Shown here in pieces: positions 35,704-43,338 of a stretch of DNA of 64,000 nt. The notes below the pieces were generated by a model. It had not been told where the DNA came from. It was given only the letters and a program-made list of their open reading frames with translations, and searched no databases. Location of the stretch: the NCBI RefSeq assembly GCF_964212655.1, contig NZ_OZ156465.1, forward strand, positions 2,418,001 to 2,482,000, read 5' to 3'. Origin of the DNA: Candidatus Thiodiazotropha sp. LNASS1 (GTDB lineage: Bacteria > Pseudomonadota > Gammaproteobacteria > Chromatiales > Chromatiaceae). A program made the position numbers and the translations under genes. Position 1 is the stretch's first letter, and the number at the start of each line of letters is the position of its first letter.

Positions 35704-37095
35704 CTACAATTCCAGCACATCGCCCGGTTCAGGCACGGAGGCCTTGAATCCCACTTCCGACGCCAGCCTGTCGCGAAAATCCTGTTTCGACTCGGGTTCC
35801 CCATGTACAACATGAATATGCGGATAGCTGTTCCTGAAACTGCTGAGCCATCGGGTCAGATCATCCACATCGGCATGCGCAGAGAGTCCGCCGACCGTGT
35901 GGATTTGCGCCTTGACCCGATACTCGTCGCCATGGATCCGGACCGGAGATTTACCGTCGACCAGCGCCCGTCCCAGGGTGCCGTTGGCCTGATAACCCAC
36001 GATCATGATATGCGCCCCGGAGCGGGAGATATTGTGCTTGAGATGGTGCACTATCCTGCCTCCGGTACACATGCCGCTGGCGGAGATGATAATCGCACCG
36101 CTCTTGATGCGGTTGATCGCCATCGACTCCTGGGGTGACTCCGTCAGTTTGAGATTTTGCAAATGGGGCATCTCATGGATCTTCTTGCGCAGCTTGGTCG
36201 CCTCCTCATCGTAGAGGTGCGGATAGTCCCAATAGACCTTGCTCGCCCTGATTGCCATGGGGCTGTCAAGAAAGACCTGCCAACGCCCCAGCTCCCATTC
36301 ATCGTAATTTTGCCCCAGGTAGTAGAGGATCTCCTGACTACGCCCTATGGAAAAGGCGGGGATCAGCAGGTTGCCCCTTTGATGGGCGGCCTCGCGGATG
36401 ATGTCGCCGATCTCGTCGATGGTGTTCTGCCGATCCCGGTGGCGCCGGTTTCCGTATGTGCTCTCGACAATCACATGGTCCGCCTCATCAATGACCGCCG
36501 GATCGTTCAGGATGGGTGTATCGTACTGACCCAGGTCACCGCTGAAGACGATCTTCCGCTGTTTGCCATTCTCATTCAGCCACACCTCCACACTGGTAGA
36601 ACCGAGAATATGCCCCGCATCCTGAAAGCGGATCGATATCCCCGGCAGGATCTCCCGCTTCTCCCTGTACTTCAGACCGACCAGTTTATCCAGTGCCTCC
36701 CGAGCATCGGCAACAGTATAGAGAGGATCGATAAACGGCTTCCCTTTGCGCTTTCTCCATTTGTTTTCATATTGCGCATCCTTCTCCTGCAGATAAGCGG
36801 AATCCTGCAGCAGGATATCGCACAGCTCCATGGTCGCGTTCTGCGCATAGATCGGTCCCTGATAACCCTGCTTGACCAACAGGGGGATCCGTCCCGAGTG
36901 GTCGATATGGCCATGACTGAGAACCACCGCGCTGATGTCACCGGGCGAAAATGGAAAGGGACGGCGATTTTTCTCCATCTCCTCCCTGCGTCCCTGTATC
37001 AACCCGCAATCGAGTAACACCGTCTCTCCATTGGCACGGAGAATATGACAGGAACCGGTGATACCGCTGGTTGCACCATAGAATTCAATCTGCAT
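35704..37095 (-). CDS. Beta-CASP metallo-beta-lactamase-fold hydrolase
   Basis: A 463-aa zinc hydrolase related to RNA-processing nucleases (Ysh1/CPSF-73-like family). The metal-binding motif is HGHIDHSG (H61, H63, D65, H66), followed by DAGHILGSTSVEVW, SGDLGQYDTPIL and a beta-CASP insertion (PAFSIGRSQEILYYL through SGMCTGGRIVHHLK). The C-terminal HTVGGLSAHADVDDL is the RMMBL motif. The likely role is RNA cleavage or degradation; the substrate is not known. Length is normal. Confidence 0.93.
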   Translation of the reverse strand: MQIEFYGATSGITGSCHILRANGETVLLDCGLIQGRREEMEKNRRPFPFSPGDISAVVLSHGHIDHSGRIPLLVKQGYQGPIYAQNATMELCDILLQDSAYLQEKDAQYENKWRKRKGKPFIDPLYTVADAREALDKLVGLKYREKREILPGISIRFQDAGHILGSTSVEVWLNENGKQRKIVFSGDLGQYDTPILNDPAVIDEADHVIVESTYGNRRHRDRQNTIDEIGDIIREAAHQRGNLLIPAFSIGRSQEILYYLGQNYDEWELGRWQVFLDSPMAIRASKVYWDYPHLYDEEATKLRKKIHEMPHLQNLKLTESPQESMAINRIKSGAIIISASGMCTGGRIVHHLKHNISRSGAHIMIVGYQANGTLGRALVDGKSPVRIHGDEYRVKAQIHTVGGLSAHADVDDLTRWLSSFRNSYPHIHVVHGEPESKQDFRDRLASEVGFKASVPEPGDVLEL

Positions 37096-37135
37096 AGGGC
37101 ATGTCCTTTTGAGGATCTTGTTCGATTCGACACCA

Positions 37136-37167
37136 TAGGGCCGATTGGATAAGCGTTAACAGGCCCT
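37136..37167. repeat. Remnant of the MITE-like element
   Basis: TAGGGCC is joined directly to GATTGGATAAGCGTTAACAG and GCCCT, that is, one element end next to the other with the interior missing. It matches the terminal repeats of the four longer copies with two substitutions. It looks like a collapsed or solo copy. Confidence 0.6.
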
Positions 37168-37325
37168 GGATTATATTCGCAGCTTATCACGAAGAGAAAT
37201 CAAAGCACGCCATGAGCCACAAATTTAAACATTCATGTCGTCACTCAGGGCGTATAATCATTATTAGAGGTGCAATAAGGCTTGGCTGAGACCACCGCAT
37301 CATTCAACCTTACCGGGTAACCAAG

Positions 37326-38030
37326 ATGGCAACAGATACAGAGCAAATAGATAACCCTGCAGGTCGAAGCGGACTTCGCGGCATCCACATTATGTGGATC
37401 GTCCTGGCAACCATTCTGGTTACTGCCGCTGCCACCTATTGGGTGGTGCGCACCTATATCTACGCCAAGGACTTTACCCCGGTACAACTCACACATGCCG
37501 AACAACAGGTACTCAACGACAAGCTTCAACAACTGGGGTATCAGCCAAGCCCCGTTGCCCAGCCCGACCGACACGCTCAGCAGAAGGAGAGCGATGAGCA
37601 GTGGTTGAGACCTGAGCGATACAACGAGCAAGGGGCCAGGCGCGAGGTCTTTTTCAGTGAGAGGGAACTCAATGCCATGGTGGCGAACAATCAGGAATTG
37701 GCCAGAAAGCTCGCCATCGACCTGGGTGACGATCTGGTCAGCGCCAGACTGCTGGTGCCTGTGGATAAGGACTTCCCAATCCTCGGCGGCAAGACCCTGC
37801 GGGTATCCACAGGGGTGGAGATGGCATTCCGCAACGCCAAACCGGTCGTTATCCTGAAGGGCGTCAGCATCATGGGAGTCCCCATACCCAACGCCTGGCT
37901 GGGCGGACTGAAAAACATCGACCTGATCAGCGAATTTGGCGATGAACAGGGATTCTGGACAGGATTCGCCAAAGGCGTCGAGGATATTCGCGTCGAAGAG
38001 GGTGAACTCAAGATCAAGCTCAAGGAGTAG
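37326..38030 (+). CDS. Unknown membrane-anchored protein
   Basis: A 234-aa protein with one N-terminal membrane segment (IMWIVLATILVTAAATYWVV, about 22-42), so the remaining 190 residues are probably periplasmic. The soluble part has a Gln/Pro-rich linker (QPSPVAQPDRHAQQKESDEQ) and a compact C-terminal domain with FFSERELNAMVANNQELARK and DLGDDLVSARLLVPVDKDFP. I cannot assign a function. Related proteins are sometimes labelled arginine N-succinyltransferase, but no AstA motif is visible, so that name is not used. Confidence 0.72.
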   Translation: MATDTEQIDNPAGRSGLRGIHIMWIVLATILVTAAATYWVVRTYIYAKDFTPVQLTHAEQQVLNDKLQQLGYQPSPVAQPDRHAQQKESDEQWLRPERYNEQGARREVFFSERELNAMVANNQELARKLAIDLGDDLVSARLLVPVDKDFPILGGKTLRVSTGVEMAFRNAKPVVILKGVSIMGVPIPNAWLGGLKNIDLISEFGDEQGFWTGFAKGVEDIRVEEGELKIKLKE

Positions 38031-38285
38031 ACCGGCTTTCTGTTCCAGCGACTTTCCGATATGGCTTATTAAGTCACATTGGAATACACATATAATCAGT
38101 CACTCTTCGATTTTTTCTGCATAACCCTTGGCTGGTGGCGACCAGCCGCGATCGGAACGATGGTGAAACCGCACCCGGTCGGTTTCCATGAGTTTCTTCA
38201 ACGACTCCCTGTGAATGGATAACAAAACAGCAGAAAGCTAACTCATGGGTCTTGTGTCTATTAGGATGCTGTATAGAGGTCTTGC

Positions 38286-38554
38286 TAGGGCCTGTTAACA
38301 CTAATCCAATCGACTCTGCTGGAGCTGTTTTTTTACCCAGCAAGGCAGAATGAGCGAGGTTTAGCCGTGCTAAATGAGCGAATGATAACGCCGCTGGGTG
38401 GAAAAACAGCCCCAGCCCTTCGGGTTGTGCCTGAAAATGCGCCACTCGGCGTTGCTCGTCGCTCATTTGGAATCACCAAACCTCACTCCTCGCGCCTTGA
38501 TTGGCGCATTTTCAGACACAACAGAGCCGATTGGATTAGTGTTAACAGGCCCTA
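38286..38554 (-). repeat. MITE-like element, copy C (269 bp)
   Basis: The terminal repeats are as in copies A and B, flanked by TA, in the opposite orientation and with more divergent interior sequence. No coding content. The rest of the gap 38031-38648 shows no gene. Confidence 0.85.
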
Positions 38555-38648
38555 ACAATAAATAACAACACGGCGGTCTGGTAAGTGTAACTGTTACATC
38601 CAACTAAGGTTCTATACTCAGCATATTAAATGATAAAAGGAGAATACC

Positions 38649-39299
38649 ATGGGCGAAAAAAAGGTTTTTCTCTATACGGGCTCGGAAATCGATGTTGAAT
38701 GGGACGAAGGACTTTGCATTCACATAGGTGAATGCGGATATTCAAAAGGTGAACTTTTTATTGCCGGAAGAGATCCCTGGTGTCAACCTGATCTTTCACC
38801 CCTTAGCGAAGTAAAGGAAATAGTAGAACGCTGTCCAAGTGGCGCACTGGTCTACAGAACCAAAGATGGCCAGACAACTGAAACCGCAAAGCCTGAAAAC
38901 ACCTTAACAGTAAGTTACCAGGGCCCCTATTTTTTGAAGGGTGATTTGGCAATCGAGCAATCATCCAGTGATATGCCCGGCATTCAATTTCGAGCAGCAT
39001 TATGTCGCTGTGGTTTATCAAAAAACAAACCATTTTGTGATAATAGTCATGAAGGACAATTCAAAGACTATGGTGCGGTGGGAGAAACCGGCGAGCCATT
39101 AAAGGAAACCGGCGGCAAATTAAACATTACCCCATTAAAAGATGGTCCGCTCTTGTTATCGGGAAATGTCACGTTTAAAGCCAGTAGCGGCCGCACCGCC
39201 TGGCATGGCAACAACGCGGCCTTGTGTCGCTGTGGTGCTTCAAAAAACAAACCGTTTTGTGATGGTACACATAAAAATATAGGGTTTAAAACTGATTAG
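38649..39299 (+). CDS. CDGSH iron-sulfur protein with a ferredoxin-like domain
   Basis: A 216-aa protein with three cluster-binding units. The N-terminal Fer4_19 (divergent 4Fe-4S) domain has C23, C29, C45 and C62 (GLCIHIGEC, DPWCQPD, ERCPSGALVY). Two CDGSH units follow: C119/C121/C130/H134 (ALCRCGLSKNKPFCDNSH) and C193/C195/C204/H208 (ALCRCGASKNKPFCDGTH). CDGSH domains hold a [2Fe-2S] cluster with Cys3His1 ligation. Combined ferredoxin plus tandem CDGSH proteins of this kind are known in bacteria; the redox partner is unknown. AAAAGGAGAATACC gives a strong ribosome-binding site. Confidence 0.93.
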   Translation: MGEKKVFLYTGSEIDVEWDEGLCIHIGECGYSKGELFIAGRDPWCQPDLSPLSEVKEIVERCPSGALVYRTKDGQTTETAKPENTLTVSYQGPYFLKGDLAIEQSSSDMPGIQFRAALCRCGLSKNKPFCDNSHEGQFKDYGAVGETGEPLKETGGKLNITPLKDGPLLLSGNVTFKASSGRTAWHGNNAALCRCGASKNKPFCDGTHKNIGFKTD

Positions 39300-39377
39300 T
39301 CATGCATCTTGACACTTATAGTATATGGCAGCTTCATGAATGAAGCTGCCATTTGAAAAGAGAGTGAGGCCATTGAC

Positions 39378-40241
39378 ATGCGATCACATATTGTTGCCGC
39401 ATTGCTGTCGAGTTTGGTGGCCTGGCCGCTGCACGCCGAGATCTCGGCACGGTTCGTACACGCCAGCAAACCAATACTCTCAAACCCACATGACCTCAAA
39501 TTGACCCCAGATGGACACTATCTGTTCGTCTCTGACGTGGGAAACGATCGTATCGCCATCCTCGACCCGGAATCTCTCGACTTGATCGATGCATTTGGGG
39601 AAGACCATCAATCCGGCACTCACGACATCGACTTCGATGTCATGGGCCGGGCATACGTCGCCGATACCCACAACAACCGTGTGATCATTTACTCGGTGAG
39701 CGGCACCAATGCCAGCCAGATCGGTGAACTGACAACAGGCATCCGGGGCCCTGAAGGCGTCCTGGCCCACCCCAATGGCCGCATCTATGTGGCCGGCGCC
39801 TGGTCGAACAACCTGGTCGCATTCGAAAACGGGGTAATGGTCGATGAACTTCGCGGTCTCTCATCACCGCACGACATCGAACTCGCTGCCGATGGCTCGG
39901 ATATCTGGCTGGCGGACGCGGGAAATGACCGTATATTGATGTTAACTGCAGACCTTGAGGTCAAAGCCGAGCTGACCCGTGAGTCCTACGACTTCGATGG
40001 TGTACGGTACGTCGATCTGCTCGCTGACGGCAGCTTGATCGCGGCGGACAAGAACAACCACCAGATCAAGTTTATCGCGCCCGATGGCAGGTCTGGCCTG
40101 GTACTCGGTGACGGCAGACCCGGGCGTGGCCCCAACAAGTTCAGGACCCCGGAAGGCGTGGAAGTGCGCGGAACCGATCTTTGGCTGTCGGACTCCGGTA
40201 ACGACCGCATCGTCCGTTACCGTTTGACGCTGCCGCCCTGA
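39378..40241 (+). CDS. Exported NHL-repeat (beta-propeller) protein
   Basis: A 287-aa protein with a signal peptide (VAALLSSLVAWPLHA) and at least five NHL-type blades, e.g. SNPHDLKLTPDGHYLFVSDV, GTHDIDFDVMGRAYVADTHN and SSPHDIELAADGSDIWLADA, each ending in DxxNxRI/V (GNDRIAILD, NNRVIIYS, GNDRILML). Such propellers bind partners or act as lyases. Ligand unknown. The gene is 78 bases after the CDGSH gene and may share its transcript. Confidence 0.88.
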   Translation: MRSHIVAALLSSLVAWPLHAEISARFVHASKPILSNPHDLKLTPDGHYLFVSDVGNDRIAILDPESLDLIDAFGEDHQSGTHDIDFDVMGRAYVADTHNNRVIIYSVSGTNASQIGELTTGIRGPEGVLAHPNGRIYVAGAWSNNLVAFENGVMVDELRGLSSPHDIELAADGSDIWLADAGNDRILMLTADLEVKAELTRESYDFDGVRYVDLLADGSLIAADKNNHQIKFIAPDGRSGLVLGDGRPGRGPNKFRTPEGVEVRGTDLWLSDSGNDRIVRYRLTLPP

Positions 40242-40285
40242 TTGCGTCTAACGCATTCAAGCGCTCGTTGAAACTATATAGGCGT

Positions 40286-40450
40286 CTACAGATCCCGCAC
40301 CGGCCGAACATAGTTGAAGATGCTTGCAGCATCTCCTTGCGGACTGATGTCGAAATAATAGCCATCAGCCGCATAGGCATAACGGCTGAAATCTGCCTGT
40401 TTGTTGTGGCTTCGTTGCGCGCCTGCACTGTGAACGTTCATCCAGATTGA
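40286..40450 (-). pseudogene. Remnant of a DUF1566-like (Lcl C-terminal) protein
   Basis: The minus strand reads WMNVHSAGAQRSHNKQADF, then YAYAADGYYFDISPQGDAAS, then IFNYVRPVRDL and a stop at 40288-40286. The ending YVRPVRD resembles the C-terminus of DUF1566 domains. No start codon or upstream domain is in frame, so it looks like a decayed fragment. The assignment is tentative. Confidence 0.4.
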
Positions 40451-40857
40451 ATCATGTAGCCCAGATAGTGCTCGGTATTCCTCTGCTCAACCCAGGCAAG
40501 GGCATGCGTGATAAACCATCGATCCCGAGCAGCGACAACCACTGGCCCGTTTCAATTAACACTTGTTTACAAATCTGAAAACAGTGCCCACCAGTTCGAA
40601 CTCTCACGCTTTTAACGTCAGCGCTCATAATTGAAACATAAACTATTACTTTTTGATTTTTATGAATATATTTTGAATAAGCAGTGTACCCCCGTCGTTT
40701 CATTAACCCTGTATACCCCACCGAAATTGCGGGCTTTCCAACCCGAATCCAACGGGTTAGCGTCACCCATGACAATCAGACCCATTAAAGATTAAAGCCT
40801 GATTGGCGATACAGCCTGTTAACTAAAAATGAGTTAAAGACAGTAACGACCAATCTG
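40451..40857. other. Non-coding gap upstream of the PilZ gene
   Basis: No convincing gene was found. The region is AT-rich and could hold the promoter of the PilZ gene. Short frames here (for example 40452-40775, minus) lack family features. Confidence 0.6.
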
Positions 40858-43311
40858 ATGCAAACGAAAAGAATACGATCAGAAAGGACAATCAGCACCA
40901 GGCAGGTACCGAACGATTCAAATGAGTTTCTTAAACGGGTTGAGCGCCAACGCCTCGACAGCGAATGCCTGCGCCCGCTGGATCTCAGATCGCATGTAAA
41001 GCAGCCTTGCAAACGCTTTTCCTATCGCGGCCGAACCCTGTGGCTTGACCCGGAGGCACACCAGCTCTTTCTCGATGGATTGAAGAAAAGTGCCGGGGTA
41101 TTTACCGTAGAGACCTATGAATCCATTCTCAGACAGGTTGCCGGCGAGGTAACGAAGTCGGCACAGGTTAATAACACAGGAAACCGTGATAGCGATACAG
41201 CTGGGTCCCAAACCATACCTGTCTCATTATCATCAAGTGCTTTCGATTCGGATCGGGCCGTCAACAATCTTGCAATCGACCTCTCCTATTTTGAAAAACG
41301 GGTCTATGACAGGTTTAAGATTTCCCTGAATATGGATGTAATCTGGAATGGACAGACCTATGAAGCTGAAACCCGTGACATCTCCCAATCCGGTTTGCAA
41401 CTACGTGTGAAAACGCCGATTGATATTTCGGAGAGCGACCTGGTGCGCGTCGATGTGATGCCCTCTGTCGGGCGTCAGCTTGACCATCCTGAACTCGATT
41501 ATCGTGTTGTGCGAATTCGCCGCCTGTTGAACGATACCCTTTTGGCATTGCAGTGTATTGAGAGTGAAGCTAAGGATGGCCTGACGGTGATTTCAGACCA
41601 TATCAAGACTTCAACTAAGACGGCATTGGCTGAACAGACTGATCCCGAAGATGCACTGTTGACTGCTCAAGCCCTGTTGGCGGAACGTTTTTACATGCGC
41701 TCCACATCCATACTGCCGTTCTTTATATTTGAATGCCAGGATGGAGAATCACCTTTGCGCATCATCTTCGGCAATCAGGTGAACCGGCGATCCTTGAACG
41801 CATTCGGCAACTCACAGGGTAATTACGATTTCACTTCCATGATCACGCCAAAGCGCATCAAGCTGTTAACCAGGCTGGCGTTACGAGACAGCAAGGCGGA
41901 CACGCTGATGGCGGTCTATCGTTCCCCGGAGCATGCGGAACCGCAAGTCATAGCCGATCTTGAGTGCAAGAATTACAAACACTGGTGTCGGCTCGTGACG
42001 CGACATTCGGATCAGCCGGGGTTCCGCGTTTTTAAGATCGTTGCACGTGTGGCCCGCCGGCCCGTGGAGATGCGAATTGAGGACGCACTGGAACCACTTT
42101 CCGATCGGAGTGACAGATTTGTACGCGAACTGCTCATGGATGCCAAAACCCTATCGATCGTAGGCGCCATGATCGATGTGACGGACCAAGCTCTTAATTG
42201 TCGCCGTAACGACTATTACCCTGACCATAATGTCTATGAGGAGCCGATCATCTATAGTGATGATCAGCAATCCCTTGAACCTCCTCAAATGGTACCCATT
42301 CACTACATCCAGGAAAACCGAAGCGAAGACCGCTTTCTGGGGCAGATGCAGGTTGAGGTCGCTGTCGCCGGACGGCTCTATCTGGGCAAGACCCGGGATG
42401 TATCGGCCCACGGATTGTCCGTCGAGATTACAGATCCGAATCTCGCTTTAGTCATTGAGCGCAAGGCAACGATAACCTTTCCAAAACTGGAAGCGAGAAG
42501 CTCAAGCATGGCACGTATCAAAGGTACCTTTCGCAACGTACCGGCAGAGATCGTAGGTGGACCGGCGGATGGGGAACAGCTGTTGCGCCTCAAGATCAGT
42601 GATGCCAGCAAAGGCCGTCAGTTTTCCAATGCATTTTCCGGATTCCTGGCAAAACGCCAATCCGGTCTGCTACTCGAGACCTCGCATACGCTGCGTGCCG
42701 CCACATCACGCCTCTACTCATCGATCTTTATCGAAAGCAGCTCGACCCTGCCGGTCTTCATCTATTGCAGATCCCAGAATGACTGGACTTTCCGACTCGG
42801 CATCACCGCCTCCCCCTCACCGCTGGTCAGTTACTTCGAGGTTGCCGACGGCGAATTCGATTTCAGTGTCTTGGCCATGAATGGCCGCTTACAGCGGATT
42901 ATGCAGGAAGCGACCGAACAGGGTTCGGCAGAGATCATCCTCTACCTCTCTAGAGAGCGCCGTGGGAGCATGCCTGAATTTGAAATCAAATCCCTGGCTG
43001 AATTCGAAATTAGCGATAAAACACAGAAAACTGAATTCGTGCATCATGCTATGGACCATGATTTTCGCTGTGTCAAGATAGTTGTCAATCATCCTGACGT
43101 CCCACCCAAAGCAGAGGTTGAACAGGCGATCGATCGGCTGGTACAACTTTCCCCTGGCCGCTGCGAACGCCTGAAAACCGATTTCGATAATCTGATTGCC
43201 ATTGGCGACGTGGTTGATATCACCGGATTGGTTGAGGACGTTTGGAATCAAACACCGACACCCGGCGCTGCTGTGGAACCAACCGGGACAAATAAAAAGT
43301 CTATTGCCTAA
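40858..43311 (+). CDS. Tandem PilZ-domain c-di-GMP receptor protein
   Basis: An 817-aa soluble protein with two PilZ domains, each with complete c-di-GMP-binding motifs: R148-x-x-x-R152 with D174-x-S-x-x-G179, and R488-x-x-x-R492 with D514-x-S-x-x-G519. Each PilZ is followed by a similar uncharacterised module: STSILPFFIFECQ resembles SSTLPVFIYCRSQ, GNYDFTSMITPKRIKLL resembles GEFDFSVLAMNGRLQRI, and FRVFKIVAR resembles FRCVKIVVN. The protein therefore looks like an internal duplication of a PilZ-plus-unknown unit. It is convergent, with 27 bp between, to a GGDEF-EAL gene that could control its ligand. No membrane segment. The start at 40858 is not strongly supported; a later start is possible. 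Confidence 0.9.
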   Translation: MQTKRIRSERTISTRQVPNDSNEFLKRVERQRLDSECLRPLDLRSHVKQPCKRFSYRGRTLWLDPEAHQLFLDGLKKSAGVFTVETYESILRQVAGEVTKSAQVNNTGNRDSDTAGSQTIPVSLSSSAFDSDRAVNNLAIDLSYFEKRVYDRFKISLNMDVIWNGQTYEAETRDISQSGLQLRVKTPIDISESDLVRVDVMPSVGRQLDHPELDYRVVRIRRLLNDTLLALQCIESEAKDGLTVISDHIKTSTKTALAEQTDPEDALLTAQALLAERFYMRSTSILPFFIFECQDGESPLRIIFGNQVNRRSLNAFGNSQGNYDFTSMITPKRIKLLTRLALRDSKADTLMAVYRSPEHAEPQVIADLECKNYKHWCRLVTRHSDQPGFRVFKIVARVARRPVEMRIEDALEPLSDRSDRFVRELLMDAKTLSIVGAMIDVTDQALNCRRNDYYPDHNVYEEPIIYSDDQQSLEPPQMVPIHYIQENRSEDRFLGQMQVEVAVAGRLYLGKTRDVSAHGLSVEITDPNLALVIERKATITFPKLEARSSSMARIKGTFRNVPAEIVGGPADGEQLLRLKISDASKGRQFSNAFSGFLAKRQSGLLLETSHTLRAATSRLYSSIFIESSSTLPVFIYCRSQNDWTFRLGITASPSPLVSYFEVADGEFDFSVLAMNGRLQRIMQEATEQGSAEIILYLSRERRGSMPEFEIKSLAEFEISDKTQKTEFVHHAMDHDFRCVKIVVNHPDVPPKAEVEQAIDRLVQLSPGRCERLKTDFDNLIAIGDVVDITGLVEDVWNQTPTPGAAVEPTGTNKKSIA

Positions 43312-43338
43312 ATGTTAATATAGGCAAGTATCCGGCAT

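Noticed and set aside
37326..38030. Arginine N-succinyltransferase assignment
   Set aside because: The name is sometimes attached to similar proteins, but the protein has a membrane anchor and no recognisable AstA motif.
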